Positions 44,303 to 53,431 are shown, numbered from the stretch's first letter. The stretch: 64,000 nucleotides of DNA from Caballeronia sp. NK8 (GCF_018408855.1 NZ_AP024323.1:1240001-1304000); one strand, 5' to 3'. Translations and numbers: made by a program. Notes: generated from the letters alone by a model not told the origin.

Positions 44303-44484
44303 GATCGGGTTGAAGGGGCCGGTGGGTGCGCCGGGGCAGGCGCTCGCTTGCGAGCTTCCGATCGTGAGCCGTTTTACGTTTGCGCGCGCGCATGCGGCGC
44401 GGCCTCGTGATCGAAAGCTACGTGCAATTTATCGGCAGGGCGTGAGGGTTCTTTAGCGGCGCGATGCGTGGCGCAGAAAATGAC

Positions 44485-44518
44485 AACGCCCCGCGTAACC
44501 AAAGTCACGCGGGGCGTT
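44485..44518 (-). terminator. Terminator-like hairpin after the AAHS transporter gene
   Basis: AACGCCCCGCGT and ACGCGGGGCGTT form a perfect 12-bp stem with a 10-base loop, 20 bases beyond the MFS stop on the minus strand. Confidence 0.75.
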
Positions 44519-44538
44519 GCCTGCCACGATCAATCGAA

Positions 44539-45903
44539 TCAATGCCCGACTGGCTCGGTCGATTTGAGATCGCGAGCCGCGGCTGTCTGCGGATGCGCAG
44601 CCTGCTTGATCAGCAGCGCGACCGCCGAAATGACGCCCGCCACCGCGATGGTCGCGAAGATGCCGCCGAAGCTGAAATGCAGGCGCGTCAGCTCGGCGAC
44701 GAGGAACGATCCCGCGATGCCGCCGAAGCGACCGATGCCGAGCATCCACGCGACGCCCGTGCCGCGGCCCTGGGTCGGATAGAACGCGGCGGCGAGCGCC
44801 GGCATCGACGATTGCGCGGTGTTCATCAGCACGCCCGCGAGGAACACGATGAGCACGAGCAGGCCCACGTTGCCCACCGCCTGGCCGATCAGATACACGC
44901 TCACGGCGGTGAGCGCGTAGCACGCCGCGATGATGCGGTTCGCGTTGAACTTGTCCATCAGCACGCCGCACAGCACCGCGCCGACGCCGCCGAGCGGGAA
45001 CAGCGCGGAGATGAGCGTCGCTTTTTGCGGCGGCAGGCCGGATTCCTTGAGCAGGATCGGCATCCAGTTGATCGACGCATAGAAGATCACGAGGCCCATG
45101 AAGTACGCGAGCCATAGCATCACCGAACCGACGATGTACGGGCGCGACAGCACCACGCTGATGCCGCTTTGCCCCGTTGCTGCGGGCGCGGTTTCGGTCA
45201 TGAAGAACGAGCCTGCCTGCATCGCGTCGGACGAAATGCGCGCGAGCGTCGCGCGAATCCGTTCGACGGGCTTCGCCTTCGCCACCATGTAGCGCACCGA
45301 TTCCGGCAGCTTGACGATCAGCAGCACCGACAGCACGAGCGGCGCGATGCCGCCGAGCATCAGCACGCTGCGCCAGCCGAAATGCGGAATCATCCACGCC
45401 GCGAGAAAGCCGCCGAACGCCGCGCCGAGCGGAAAGCCGCAGAACATCAGGTTGATGAGCGTCGCGCGGCGCTTGTCGGGGCAGAACTCGCTCATCATCG
45501 TGACGGCGTTCGGCATCGCCGCGCCGAGACCGACGCCGGTGATGAAGCGCAGTGTCGTCAGTTGCGTGATGTCGGCGGAGAACGACGACGCGAGGCACGC
45601 GAGCCCGAACAGCAGCACCGACGAAAGCAGCATCGCGCGACGGCCAAGCTTGTCCGACAGCGGCCCGGACAGCAGCGCGCCCGCCGCCAGCCCGAACAGC
45701 GCCGCGCTCAGCACGGGCGCGAGCGCCGGACGGCTGATCTGCCATTCGGTGACGAGCGAAGGGGCGATGAAGCCGATGGCGGCGGTATCGAAACCATCCA
45801 GCAGCACGATCACGAAGCACATCACGAAGATGAGCCACTGAAACGGCGAGAACGGATGTTCGTTGATGAACGTCTGTACGTTCACGGCAGGACTTCTACT
45901 CAC
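44539..45903 (-). CDS. Aromatic acid:H+ symporter, AAHS family MFS (PcaK/BenK-like)
   Basis: 454 residues with 12 helices. Helix 1 carries LLDGFDTAAIGFIAPSL, the AAHS motif with the essential Asp, and the 2-3 loop has GPLSDKLGRR. These transporters import benzoate, 4-hydroxybenzoate or related acids with protons and may act in chemotaxis. The start is GTG 45903 with GAGGGA upstream. A long dyad in the leader (45949-45982) resembles operators of IclR-type regulators that control such genes, but no regulator or catabolic gene is adjacent. Confidence 0.9.
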   Translation of the reverse strand: MSRSPAVNVQTFINEHPFSPFQWLIFVMCFVIVLLDGFDTAAIGFIAPSLVTEWQISRPALAPVLSAALFGLAAGALLSGPLSDKLGRRAMLLSSVLLFGLACLASSFSADITQLTTLRFITGVGLGAAMPNAVTMMSEFCPDKRRATLINLMFCGFPLGAAFGGFLAAWMIPHFGWRSVLMLGGIAPLVLSVLLIVKLPESVRYMVAKAKPVERIRATLARISSDAMQAGSFFMTETAPAATGQSGISVVLSRPYIVGSVMLWLAYFMGLVIFYASINWMPILLKESGLPPQKATLISALFPLGGVGAVLCGVLMDKFNANRIIAACYALTAVSVYLIGQAVGNVGLLVLIVFLAGVLMNTAQSSMPALAAAFYPTQGRGTGVAWMLGIGRFGGIAGSFLVAELTRLHFSFGGIFATIAVAGVISAVALLIKQAAHPQTAAARDLKSTEPVGH

Positions 45904-45948
45904 TTCATTCCCTCTTCGATAGTTGATGCGTGCCCGATCGGCATTAAA

Positions 45949-45982
45949 GTTCGCTATACGAACACTGATTCACATAGCGAAC
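45949..45982. promoter_or_regulatory. Dyad operator upstream of the AAHS transporter
   Basis: GTTCGCTAT and ATAGCGAAC form a perfect 9-bp inverted repeat with a 16-base gap; the left part alone, GTTCGCTATACGAAC, is also a palindrome. The word is close to the PcaR/PobR (IclR family) box GTTCGATAATCGCAC as I remember it. It lies 46-79 bases before the GTG start. Confidence 0.55.
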
Positions 45983-46091
45983 TCGCGAGAGGGTACTGAA
46001 GAAGCTTGCGCCTCGTCAACGCGGGCTTACCCGTGTATGACGAAGCGCTGACGCGTGGCTATCGGAAAGAAGGGAAATGAAGCGCGCGCCG

Positions 46092-47225
46092 TCAGGACAC
46101 GCGCCGGCCCGCGCGCCAGGTTTCGCGCGGCACCTGCACGCCGTCCACCGACGCAACGCGCACGAAGTCCGCGCGCAGGCCCGTCGCGATGGCGCCGCGA
46201 TCGGTCAGACCGGCCGCGTGCGCGGGCGCCCACGACACCGTCGCGACCGCGCGCGGCAGCGACCAGCCCGCCTTCGCGACCAGATCGAACACGGCGATCA
46301 GCAGGCTCGACGGCACATAGTCCGACGACAGAATGTCGAGCAGACCTTCGCGCGCCAGTTCCAGCGCCGACACGTTGCCTGAATGCGAGCCGCCGCGCAC
46401 CACGTTCGGCGCGCCCATGATCGTCGCGATGCCGTGCTCGCGCGCGGCGCGCGCCGCTGCGAGCGTCGTCGGGAATTCGGCGAGCGAGATGTTGTCGCGC
46501 GCCGCTTCCTCGACGTGCTCGACGAGCGTGTCATCGTGGCTCGCGAGCGAGATATTCAGCCGCCTGCAACGCTCGACGATCTCCGCGCGATGCTTGGCCG
46601 CATAGCGTTCCTGATGCTCCGCGAGTTCGGCGAGGATCTTGCTGGCGTGCTCGTCGCTCCACTTGCCGTGACGCTCCTGGTACTTGCGCCACTTCGCGTG
46701 GTCCTGCCATTGCCGTTGCCCCGGCGTGTGATCCATCACCGAAGCCAGTCTGAACAGCGGATGCGTGGACAGCGAATCGAACACTTCGACCACATCCGTC
46801 GTGCCCACTTCGCAGCGCAGATGCAGGAAGTGATCGGCGCGCAGGAGATCGCGCTCGACGAACTTGCCGATCGACTTCGCGCACTGCACCTGCAACTCGC
46901 GGCCGCGCACGCCGTCTTCGGGACGCGAACCGACGCCGAGCGCATCGAACACGGTCGTGATGCCCGCCGACGCCACTTGCGCGTCATGGACGATGATCGC
47001 CGCTTCGTGATTCCACAGCACGCCCGGACGCGGCGCGAGATGCTTCTCGATGTTGTCCGTATGCAGCTCGACGAAACCCGGCAACAGATAATCGCCACCC
47101 CAGTCCGCTGCCTCGCGCGCGGCAGTATTGCCCGGCGCGATCTCCGCGATACGCCCGTCCTCGACGCGCACGGTTCCTACGAAATCTTCGTCGCGCGTCA
47201 CGATGCGCGCATTACTGATCAGCAT
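46092..47225 (-). CDS. phnM: Alpha-D-ribose 1-methylphosphonate 5-triphosphate diphosphatase PhnM
   Basis: 377 residues, an amidohydrolase-fold enzyme that removes pyrophosphate from the triphosphate made by PhnGHIL. The metal-binding motif GFVELHTDNIEKH and later SHDDT and APNVVRGGSHSGN are characteristic of PhnM. It is the last gene of the minus-strand phnGHIJKLM run; its ATG lies 7 bases inside the phnL end, so translation is coupled. Length matches the family. Confidence 0.94.
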   Translation of the reverse strand: MLISNARIVTRDEDFVGTVRVEDGRIAEIAPGNTAAREAADWGGDYLLPGFVELHTDNIEKHLAPRPGVLWNHEAAIIVHDAQVASAGITTVFDALGVGSRPEDGVRGRELQVQCAKSIGKFVERDLLRADHFLHLRCEVGTTDVVEVFDSLSTHPLFRLASVMDHTPGQRQWQDHAKWRKYQERHGKWSDEHASKILAELAEHQERYAAKHRAEIVERCRRLNISLASHDDTLVEHVEEAARDNISLAEFPTTLAAARAAREHGIATIMGAPNVVRGGSHSGNVSALELAREGLLDILSSDYVPSSLLIAVFDLVAKAGWSLPRAVATVSWAPAHAAGLTDRGAIATGLRADFVRVASVDGVQVPRETWRAGRRVS

Positions 47226-47986
47226 GTCTGCAACACTCCGGAGTCGGTTTGGATGGATGCTGCGCTGGCGCTCGCGAGCCGCACGAGGCGGGTCGCGACG
47301 CGCTCGCGCGTGTCCTCGTCGTGAAAGATGCCGACGATCGCAGCGCCCTTCTCGCGCGCCTCGACGATCAGATCGGCGACCACGTCGCGGTTCTCGGCAT
47401 CGAGCGACGCGGTGGGCTCATCGAGCAATAGCAGCGGATGCGCCGCGATCAGCCCGCGCGCGATGTTCACGCGCTGCTGCTCGCCGCCGGAGAACGTCGC
47501 GGGCGCGAGCGTCCACAGGCGGCGCGGCACGTTGAGGCGTTCGAGCAACGCGCTCGCGCGTTCGCGCGCTTCGGCTTCATCGACGCCACGCGACACCAGC
47601 GGCTCGGCGACCAGATCGAGCGACGATACACGCGGTATCGCGCGCAGAAACTGGCTGACGTAACCCATCGTCGTATTGCGCAAGCGGATGATGTCGTTCG
47701 GCGCGGCGTCGGTCAGGATGACATGGCGCGACGAACGGCTGTCGTCGCGAATCGCGATGGTGCCGCGCGTGGCGAGATAGTTGCCGTACATGCAGCGCAG
47801 GAACGTGCTCTTGCCCGCGCCCGATGCGCCCGCGAGCACGACGCACTCGCCGCGCTCCACATCGAGCGACACACCCGAGAGCGCGGCAATGCGCGCCCCG
47901 CCCTGCTGATGCAGCGTGAAGGTCTTTTCGATGCCGCGCGCCTGCAACATCAGACGGTTGTTGTCGATAAAGGAATTCATGGTCAT
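47219..47986 (-). CDS. phnL: C-P lyase complex ABC-type subunit PhnL
   Basis: 255 residues. An ABC ATPase without membrane partner: Walker A GASGAGKSTFLRCMYGNYL, signature FSGGEQQR, Walker B LLLLDEPTASLD. The Walker-A-adjacent CMYGNY is typical of PhnL. PhnL is needed with PhnG, PhnH and PhnI to couple ATP to methylphosphonate at ribose C1. ATG 47986 was picked for the GAGGTG 8 bases upstream; ATG 47980 is possible. The gene lies 10 bases after phnK. Confidence 0.94.
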   Translation of the reverse strand: MTMNSFIDNNRLMLQARGIEKTFTLHQQGGARIAALSGVSLDVERGECVVLAGASGAGKSTFLRCMYGNYLATRGTIAIRDDSRSSRHVILTDAAPNDIIRLRNTTMGYVSQFLRAIPRVSSLDLVAEPLVSRGVDEAEARERASALLERLNVPRRLWTLAPATFSGGEQQRVNIARGLIAAHPLLLLDEPTASLDAENRDVVADLIVEAREKGAAIVGIFHDEDTRERVATRLVRLASASAASIQTDSGVLQTC

Positions 47987-47996
47987 GTCTCGCACC

Positions 47997-48767
47997 TCAA
48001 ACGGGCAGCACCGACGCAACGAGCGTCTGCGTATAAGGATGTTGCGGATCGTCGAGCACCTGATCCGTCAGGCCGCTCTCGACAACACGTCCGTCCTTCA
48101 TCACCATCAGCCGATGCGCGAGCAGACGCGCCACGCCGATATCGTGCGTGACGATCACGGCCGCGAGATGCAGCTTGCTCGTCAGTGTGCGCAGCAGATC
48201 GAGCAGACGCGCCTGCACGGATACATCGAGGCCGGCGGTGGGTTCATCCATGAACACGAGGCGCGGTCCCGTCACCAGATTACGCGCGATCTGCAGACGC
48301 TGTTGCATGCCGCCCGAAAACGCCGCAGGCAATTCGTCGATGCGCGCCGCATCCAGTTCGACGCGGCTCATCCAGTCCGCCGCCGTCTCGCGCAGGCGAC
48401 CATAGTGGCGCGCGCCGATCGCCATCAACGGCTCGCCGATGTTCGCGCCCGCCGATACATTGCGGCGCAGGCCGTCGCGTGCGTTCTGGTGCACGAAGCC
48501 CCATTCGGTGCGTGACAAGAAACGCCTGCGCGGTTCGGCGAGCGTCAGCAGATCGAGCGTTTCGCCGTCGCGCGTGCTGTACGCGAGCGCGCCGCCGTCG
48601 ATTTCGCTGCGTAACGCGAGCGCGTTCAGCAAGGTCGACTTGCCCGAACCCGATTCGCCGACGATGCACAGCACTTCGCCCGGATGGACCTCGAGATCGA
48701 CATCGACGCAACCGCCGCGTCCGTCGTAGCGCTTGGTCAGGCGCGTTGCTTTGAGCAGTGCGTTCAT
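47997..48767 (-). CDS. phnK: C-P lyase complex ABC-type subunit PhnK
   Basis: 256 residues. Walker [16 protein letters not shown], signature FSGGMQQRLQIA, Walker B LVFMDEPTAGLD and switch VTHD are present. PhnK docks on the PhnJ subunit of the core complex as a dimer and acts in the lyase cycle, not in import. WGFVHQNARDGLR is typical of PhnK. The ATG overlaps the phnJ stop (ATGA). Confidence 0.94.
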   Translation of the reverse strand: MNALLKATRLTKRYDGRGGCVDVDLEVHPGEVLCIVGESGSGKSTLLNALALRSEIDGGALAYSTRDGETLDLLTLAEPRRRFLSRTEWGFVHQNARDGLRRNVSAGANIGEPLMAIGARHYGRLRETAADWMSRVELDAARIDELPAAFSGGMQQRLQIARNLVTGPRLVFMDEPTAGLDVSVQARLLDLLRTLTSKLHLAAVIVTHDIGVARLLAHRLMVMKDGRVVESGLTDQVLDDPQHPYTQTLVASVLPV

Positions 48768-49618
48768 TGCGCCACCTCATCGTCGTCGCGACGGCTGTGG
48801 CAGTAGTCGCTGTCGGAACAGACGAACATGCGCGTGCCCTGATCGTCGACGATCATCTCGTCGAGAAAGCTTTCGTGCGATCCGCACAGCGCGCAGGCGT
48901 GTTCCCACTTCTGCACGCTGAAGGGATGATCCTCGAAATCCAGGCTTTTCACTTTCGTATAAGGCGGAATCGCATAGATGCGGCGTTCGCGGCCCGCGCC
49001 GAAGAGTTGCAATGCGGCGTTCATGTGCATCTTCGGGTTGTCGAACTTCGGGATCGGCGAGGGCGATGTCAGATAGCGGTCGTTCACCAGCACCGGATAA
49101 TCGTAGGTCGTCGCGATGCTGCCGTGCTGCACGATATCCTCATAGTATTTCACGTTGATGAGGCCGTAGTCCGCGAGCGCGTGCAGTTTGCGGCACTCGG
49201 TCACGCGCGGCTCCAGCCGGAACAGTGGCTCGGGCATCGGCACCTGATAGACGATGATCTGTTGCTCCGTGAGCGGCGTTTCCGGAATGCGGTGACGCGT
49301 CTGCACGATGCTCGCATCGGCGGTGCGCGTGGTGGTCGCGACGCCCGCCGTGCGCGCAAAGAAGCGGCGGATGTTCACCGCGTTCGTGGTCTCGTCGGAG
49401 CCTTGATCGATGACCTTCAGCGTATCGCTCGCGCCGATGATCGCCGAGGTCACCTGCAAGCCGCCCGTGCCCCAACCGTAAGGCAGCGGCATTTCGCGCG
49501 ACGCGAACGGCACCTGATAGCCCGGCACCGCCACCGCCTTGAGCAGCGCGCGGCGGATCATGCGCTTGGTCTGCTCGTCGAGATAGGCGAAGTTATAACC
49601 TTCGGTGAGTGCGTTCAT
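48764..49618 (-). CDS. phnJ: Carbon-phosphorus lyase PhnJ (radical SAM)
   Basis: 284 residues. The defining pattern C-X2-C-X21-C-X5-C is complete: C242, C245 and C267 bind the [4Fe-4S] cluster and C273 corresponds to the thiyl-radical cysteine of E. coli PhnJ. The central glycine region GWGTGGLQVTSAIIG is also conserved. The enzyme cleaves the C-P bond of ribose 1-phosphonate 5-phosphate, releasing the hydrocarbon and a cyclic ribose phosphate. It overlaps phnI and phnK by ATGA at both ends. Confidence 0.96.
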   Translation of the reverse strand: MNALTEGYNFAYLDEQTKRMIRRALLKAVAVPGYQVPFASREMPLPYGWGTGGLQVTSAIIGASDTLKVIDQGSDETTNAVNIRRFFARTAGVATTTRTADASIVQTRHRIPETPLTEQQIIVYQVPMPEPLFRLEPRVTECRKLHALADYGLINVKYYEDIVQHGSIATTYDYPVLVNDRYLTSPSPIPKFDNPKMHMNAALQLFGAGRERRIYAIPPYTKVKSLDFEDHPFSVQKWEHACALCGSHESFLDEMIVDDQGTRMFVCSDSDYCHSRRDDDEVAQ

Positions 49619-50715
49619 GCCGCATTCTCCTTGTTGTCATCCGCGCCATGCGCCGCACGCAAGCGGCGAAGCAATTCCAGCTCGGATTGAAAATCGACGT
49701 AGTGCGGCAGCTTCAGATGCTGCACGAATCCCGACGCTTCCACGTTATCGCTGTGATACAGCACGAACTCCGGGTCCTGCGTGGGCGAGCCCACGGATTC
49801 GCCCAGCTCTTGCGCGCGCAATGCGCGATCCACCAGCGCCATCGCCATCGCCTTGCGTTCCGAATGGCCGAACGCGAGGCCATAGCCTTGCGTGAAGGTC
49901 GGCGGCACGTCGCCGCTGCCCGCGAACTGGTTGATCATCTGACACTCGGTGATGTCGATGTCGCCGATCTCGACCGCGAAGCCCAGTTCGTCGATATGCA
50001 TTTCCACCGCGACTTCGCCGTGACGGATCTCGCCCGCGAACGGATGACTGTGCGCGTAGCCACGCTGTGTCGCATAGCCGATCGCGAGCAGAAAGCCTTC
50101 GTCGCCGCGCGCGAGATTTTGCAGACGCGTCGGGCGATCGGCGGGAAACGACAGCGGCTCGCGCGAAAGGTCGCCTGGTTCCGGCGCGTTCTCGTGCGCG
50201 CGCTCCTGCTCGATCAGACCTTCCTTGTCGAGCATCGAAAGCACGCGCGGCATCGCGCTCGCTTCCACGTCCTTGCGCGCGATCGTTGCATCGCTCACCG
50301 CTTCGCCTTCGGCGAGCAGGGTGAAATCGAGCAGGCGTTGCGTGTAGTCGTACGTGCCGCCCAGCATCTGGCCGCCGGGAATGTCCTTGAAGGCCGCCGA
50401 GATGCGGCGCTCGACGCACATCGCTTCCGTATCGACCGGCAGCGTGTAACCGAAACGCGGCAATGTCGTGCGATACGCGCGCAGCAGGAAGATCGCTTCG
50501 ACGAGATCGCCCGCCGCCTGCTTGATCGCGAGCGCGGCGAGGTCTTCATCGTAGACGGAGCCTTCCGTCATCACGCGCGCAACGGCAAGACGCATCTGCT
50601 CGCGAATCTGCGCGACGGACAACTCCGGCACGGCGACATCGCCGCGACGCTGCTTCGCGAGCACGTCCCATGAACGTTCGATGGCGCGTTCGCCACCCTT
50701 GACCGCGACGTACAT
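49615..50715 (-). CDS. phnI: C-P lyase core subunit PhnI
   Basis: 366 residues beginning MYVAVKGGERAIERSWDVLA, the standard PhnI start. Conserved PhnI segments such as FGYTLPVDTEAMCVERRISAAFKDIPGGQML (split here: FGYTLPVD, RRISAAFKDIPGGQML) and HIDELGFAVEIGDIDITEC are present. PhnI is the nucleosidase that places phosphonate at ribose C1 with PhnG, PhnH and PhnL. ATG 50715 shares a base with the phnH stop (TGATG), fixing the start. Confidence 0.95.
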   Translation of the reverse strand: MYVAVKGGERAIERSWDVLAKQRRGDVAVPELSVAQIREQMRLAVARVMTEGSVYDEDLAALAIKQAAGDLVEAIFLLRAYRTTLPRFGYTLPVDTEAMCVERRISAAFKDIPGGQMLGGTYDYTQRLLDFTLLAEGEAVSDATIARKDVEASAMPRVLSMLDKEGLIEQERAHENAPEPGDLSREPLSFPADRPTRLQNLARGDEGFLLAIGYATQRGYAHSHPFAGEIRHGEVAVEMHIDELGFAVEIGDIDITECQMINQFAGSGDVPPTFTQGYGLAFGHSERKAMAMALVDRALRAQELGESVGSPTQDPEFVLYHSDNVEASGFVQHLKLPHYVDFQSELELLRRLRAAHGADDNKENAA

Positions 50716-51338
50716 CAGTTCACCTCCACGAGCGTCGTGCGCGGCAGGCCGACGAGCGCGCCGCCCGCCACGAAGTAGCAATCGATGCCGCACGGAAACA
50801 GCGCGGTGAGCGCCGCGCGCTCGCGCCAGAACTCGCGCGACAACCCCGCGATGCCGACGGTGCGCGACTCCGCGATGCCGGGGCCGCGCCACACGAGCGG
50901 CTCGCCTTCGCTCAGCGACGGCACGCGGATGAACAGCGTCGCGGCGTCCTCGGGCGCTTCGGGATCGCCGTGCGAGAACGCATCGAGCGAAGGCATGGCG
51001 CGCGCATCGTCGAGATAGGCGAACGCGGCCGCGCGGCGATCGCGTGTCAGGGGCGCGCTCGCGTGAAAGCGCAGCGCATCGCCGAGCACCGTGTCTTCGC
51101 GTTCGATGAACACCGGCGTCGAATAATCCGTCAGCGCCAGCAGCGAGGCGAACGCCGCGAGCGGCACGCGTCCGGCGAGGCCATCGCGCATGGCGTGATT
51201 GTCCGGCAACGCGGCATCGATCGCGACGATGCTGCCCGGGCGCGACAGCGCATCGAGCAGCGCGCGGAATACGCGCTGTGCGTCGTGCACTGTGTCCTTG
51301 AAGCCGGGCACGAGCGTGGTCATGTCGATCTGCATCAT
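50715..51338 (-). CDS. phnH: C-P lyase core subunit PhnH
   Basis: 207 residues. FRALLDALSRPGSI near the N-terminus, DYSTPVFI and the C-terminal GIDCYFVAGGALVGLPRTT match PhnH. It is part of the PhnGHIJ core complex. Two adjacent ATGs (51338, 51335) are possible starts; the second has better spacing from GAGAGG. It overlaps the phnG stop and the phnI start, consistent with stoichiometric expression. Confidence 0.94.
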   Translation of the reverse strand: MMQIDMTTLVPGFKDTVHDAQRVFRALLDALSRPGSIVAIDAALPDNHAMRDGLAGRVPLAAFASLLALTDYSTPVFIEREDTVLGDALRFHASAPLTRDRRAAAFAYLDDARAMPSLDAFSHGDPEAPEDAATLFIRVPSLSEGEPLVWRGPGIAESRTVGIAGLSREFWRERAALTALFPCGIDCYFVAGGALVGLPRTTLVEVN

Positions 51339-51817
51339 TCGCCTCTCACCATCGTGAAGAATTCGACCTTGGTCGCCGCCGCTTCGGCCTCTTTGCGTCG
51401 CCGTTCATCGGCGATGTGCGCGGCCAGCGGCGCGATCAGTCGCGTCTGCAAGGTGTCCTTGAAACGCGGCATTTGCAGAAGCGCGTCGGCGAGCGCGGCG
51501 AGTGTCGCGCGCTCCTTGTCGCGGCCCATGTGCACCGCGACGCCGACGGGCGCGCTGCCGTCGCCGGTACGCAAGCGCAGCGTGGCGCGCGTGACGGTCG
51601 TTTCGCCGAGATTGAACGCATCGCCCGTGCCGCCGATGCGCGCGCGCACCATCGCAAGCCCGATGTCCGGCGCGCGCAGCCACTCGTAGTCGGGCACCTT
51701 CGCGCCGTCGAGCGCCGCGTCCAGCGCCTGTTTCAGCGTGTCGCGCGGCGTGCGCGCCAGCACCGCCATCCATGCGCGGCGGGCCGGGGCGTCCTGCGGC
51801 TCCATTGAAGTACTCAT
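51335..51817 (-). CDS. phnG: C-P lyase core subunit PhnG
   Basis: 160 residues. RRAWMAVLARTPRDTL at the start, YEWLRAPDIGLAMVRARIGGTGDAFNLGE in the middle (two short parts: YEWLRAPDIGLAMVRAR, GGTGDAFNLGE) and ATKVEFFTMVRG at the end are PhnG hallmarks. It is the first gene of the lyase operon; the phnF gene lies 163 bases away on the other strand. Expression is presumably controlled by PhnF through the dyad at 51878-51887. Confidence 0.94.
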   Translation of the reverse strand: MSTSMEPQDAPARRAWMAVLARTPRDTLKQALDAALDGAKVPDYEWLRAPDIGLAMVRARIGGTGDAFNLGETTVTRATLRLRTGDGSAPVGVAVHMGRDKERATLAALADALLQMPRFKDTLQTRLIAPLAAHIADERRRKEAEAAATKVEFFTMVRGE

Positions 51818-51870
51818 CGCTTTCCCTATGTCTGGAAGGATCCGGTCGTCGTTATGCTACTCGTCGTCTT

Positions 51871-51888
51871 ATCTAGTCGTCTAGACGT
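51871..51888. promoter_or_regulatory. Candidate PhnF operator in the phnG-phnF interval
   Basis: The stretch ATCTAGTCGTCTAGACGT contains the palindrome CGTCTAGACG and a second TCTAG. The word ACGTCTAGA (minus strand) also occurs at 57093-57101 before phnC. GntR/HutC regulators of phn operons bind short dyads of this kind. Confidence 0.55.
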
Positions 51889-51980
51889 TTAATCATGTGG
51901 AGAAGCTTTCACATTTTCATCACGAGTTGCGCACTACAATCCGGGAGAACGATATTCAAACCGACAGGAATGACAGCGCA

Positions 51981-52739
51981 ATGACATCCAGTGAAAATGC
52001 CGCGCCTCTTCATGCGGTCGAGCGCGGTGCGGGGGTCGCGGTCTGGCGGCAGATCGAACAGATCCTCGCCGCCGAGATCGCCGCGAAGAGCTTCGGCGAC
52101 GAAGGACGCCTGCCGAGCGAGGCGGAGCTCGCGAAGCGCTTCGACGTGAACCGCCACACCGTGCGCCGCGCGATGCTGCGGCTCGCGGCGACGGGGCTCG
52201 TGAGCGTCGAGCAGGGACGCGGCACGTTCGTTCAGCCTGGCGCGATCGACTATCAGATCGGGCGGCGCACGCGTTTCACGGAGAACCTGCGGCGCCAGAA
52301 GCATACGTCGGCGGGCGTCGTGCTGAGCTCGGAGCGCGTGAAGGCCGATCCGTCCGTCGCGAAGGCGCTAGGCGTGCGCGCGGGCACGCTCGTCTACCAG
52401 ATCGAGACGCGTCACGATTCCGACGGCATCCCGATGACCTATGCGCGCAACTGGTATCCGGCCGCGCGTTTCAACGATCTGCCCGAGGCCATCGAGGCGG
52501 CGGGCGGCATGAGCGCCGCGCTCGAACGGTTTGGCGTGAAGGACTACACGCGCAAATGGAGCCGTATCGGCAGTGTGCTGCCTTCGTCGGATGTGGCGCG
52601 GCGTTTGCAGATCAATCGGCAGCAGCCGGTGCTGTGGGTCGAGAACGTCGACGTCGACGAAAAAGGCGTGCCGATCAAGTACGGCATCACGCATTTCGCG
52701 GCGGATCGCGTGCAGCTGCTGGTCGAGCACGATCTATGA
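51981..52739 (+). CDS. phnF: Phosphonate operon GntR/HutC regulator PhnF
   Basis: 252 residues. A GntR winged helix (about 18-85; RLPSEAELAKRFDVNRHTVRRAM) and a UTRA/HutC effector domain (about 100-245) match PhnF. It is divergent from phnG and begins a plus-strand operon with the DUF1045 gene, phnN and an unknown gene. ATG 51981 has AGGAA 10 bases upstream. PhnF proteins repress phn genes and respond to a phosphonate-related ligand; the ligand here is unknown. Confidence 0.92.
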   Translation: MTSSENAAPLHAVERGAGVAVWRQIEQILAAEIAAKSFGDEGRLPSEAELAKRFDVNRHTVRRAMLRLAATGLVSVEQGRGTFVQPGAIDYQIGRRTRFTENLRRQKHTSAGVVLSSERVKADPSVAKALGVRAGTLVYQIETRHDSDGIPMTYARNWYPAARFNDLPEAIEAAGGMSAALERFGVKDYTRKWSRIGSVLPSSDVARRLQINRQQPVLWVENVDVDEKGVPIKYGITHFAADRVQLLVEHDL

Positions 52740-53431
52740 GCGTCGCCGCCAAGCCACGCGTGGCGCTCTATTACGCGCCGCCCGCGACGTCCGCCTGGTG
52801 GCGCGAAGGCTGCGACTGGCTCGGGCGCGATCCCGAAAGCGGTCGCGAAACTGCGACGCCCGCGCATGCCGTCACGCACGCGCCGCGCCGTTACGGCTGG
52901 CACGCGACGCTCATCGCGCCGTTTCATATGGCGCCGGGCGTCGAGCCGGCGGACGTGCTCGCGTGCGCGCGTGCATGGGCCGCTGCCGTGCCGCGCTTCG
53001 AGATGCCCGTGCGGCCCGCCGAAATGGGCCGTTTCGTCGCGTTGCGCCCAGCCGTTGCCCGCGACGACGACACGCTTCGCACCCTCGCCGCCGGCGCGCT
53101 GCAGGCGCTTCGCGCGGTGCGCGCGATGCCCTCGCGCGAAAGCATCGAACAGCGCATCGTCGATGGCATGAGCGCGCGGCAAATCGCGTTGCTGCGCGAA
53201 TGGGGCTATCCGTATGTCTTCGACGAATATCGCTTCCACATGACGCTCTCCGACTCGCTCGATGACGCGAACGCACGCGCGTCGATCGTGTCGGAGTGGA
53301 ATCGCCGCATCGAGACGCTCGGCCCCTTGCCGATGCATGGCGCGGCGCTTTTCATCGAGCCGGAACCGGGCGCGCCGTTCACGCTGTGGCAGCGCCTTCC
53401 GTTCAACAACGCACAGGATGTCGTGGCATGA
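52736..53431 (+). CDS. 2H phosphoesterase superfamily protein (DUF1045)
   Basis: 231 residues. Two HxT motifs mark the 2H phosphoesterase fold: GWHATLIAPF (about residue 55) and YRFHMTLSD (about 167). The family DUF1045 is known mainly from phosphonate loci. It starts in an ATGA overlap with phnF and ends in one with phnN, so the three are coupled. No PhnP-like metallo-hydrolase is present in the window, and 2H enzymes open cyclic phosphodiesters; it may therefore open the cyclic ribose phosphate made by PhnJ. That function is an inference. Confidence 0.85.
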   Translation: MSVAAKPRVALYYAPPATSAWWREGCDWLGRDPESGRETATPAHAVTHAPRRYGWHATLIAPFHMAPGVEPADVLACARAWAAAVPRFEMPVRPAEMGRFVALRPAVARDDDTLRTLAAGALQALRAVRAMPSRESIEQRIVDGMSARQIALLREWGYPYVFDEYRFHMTLSDSLDDANARASIVSEWNRRIETLGPLPMHGAALFIEPEPGAPFTLWQRLPFNNAQDVVA

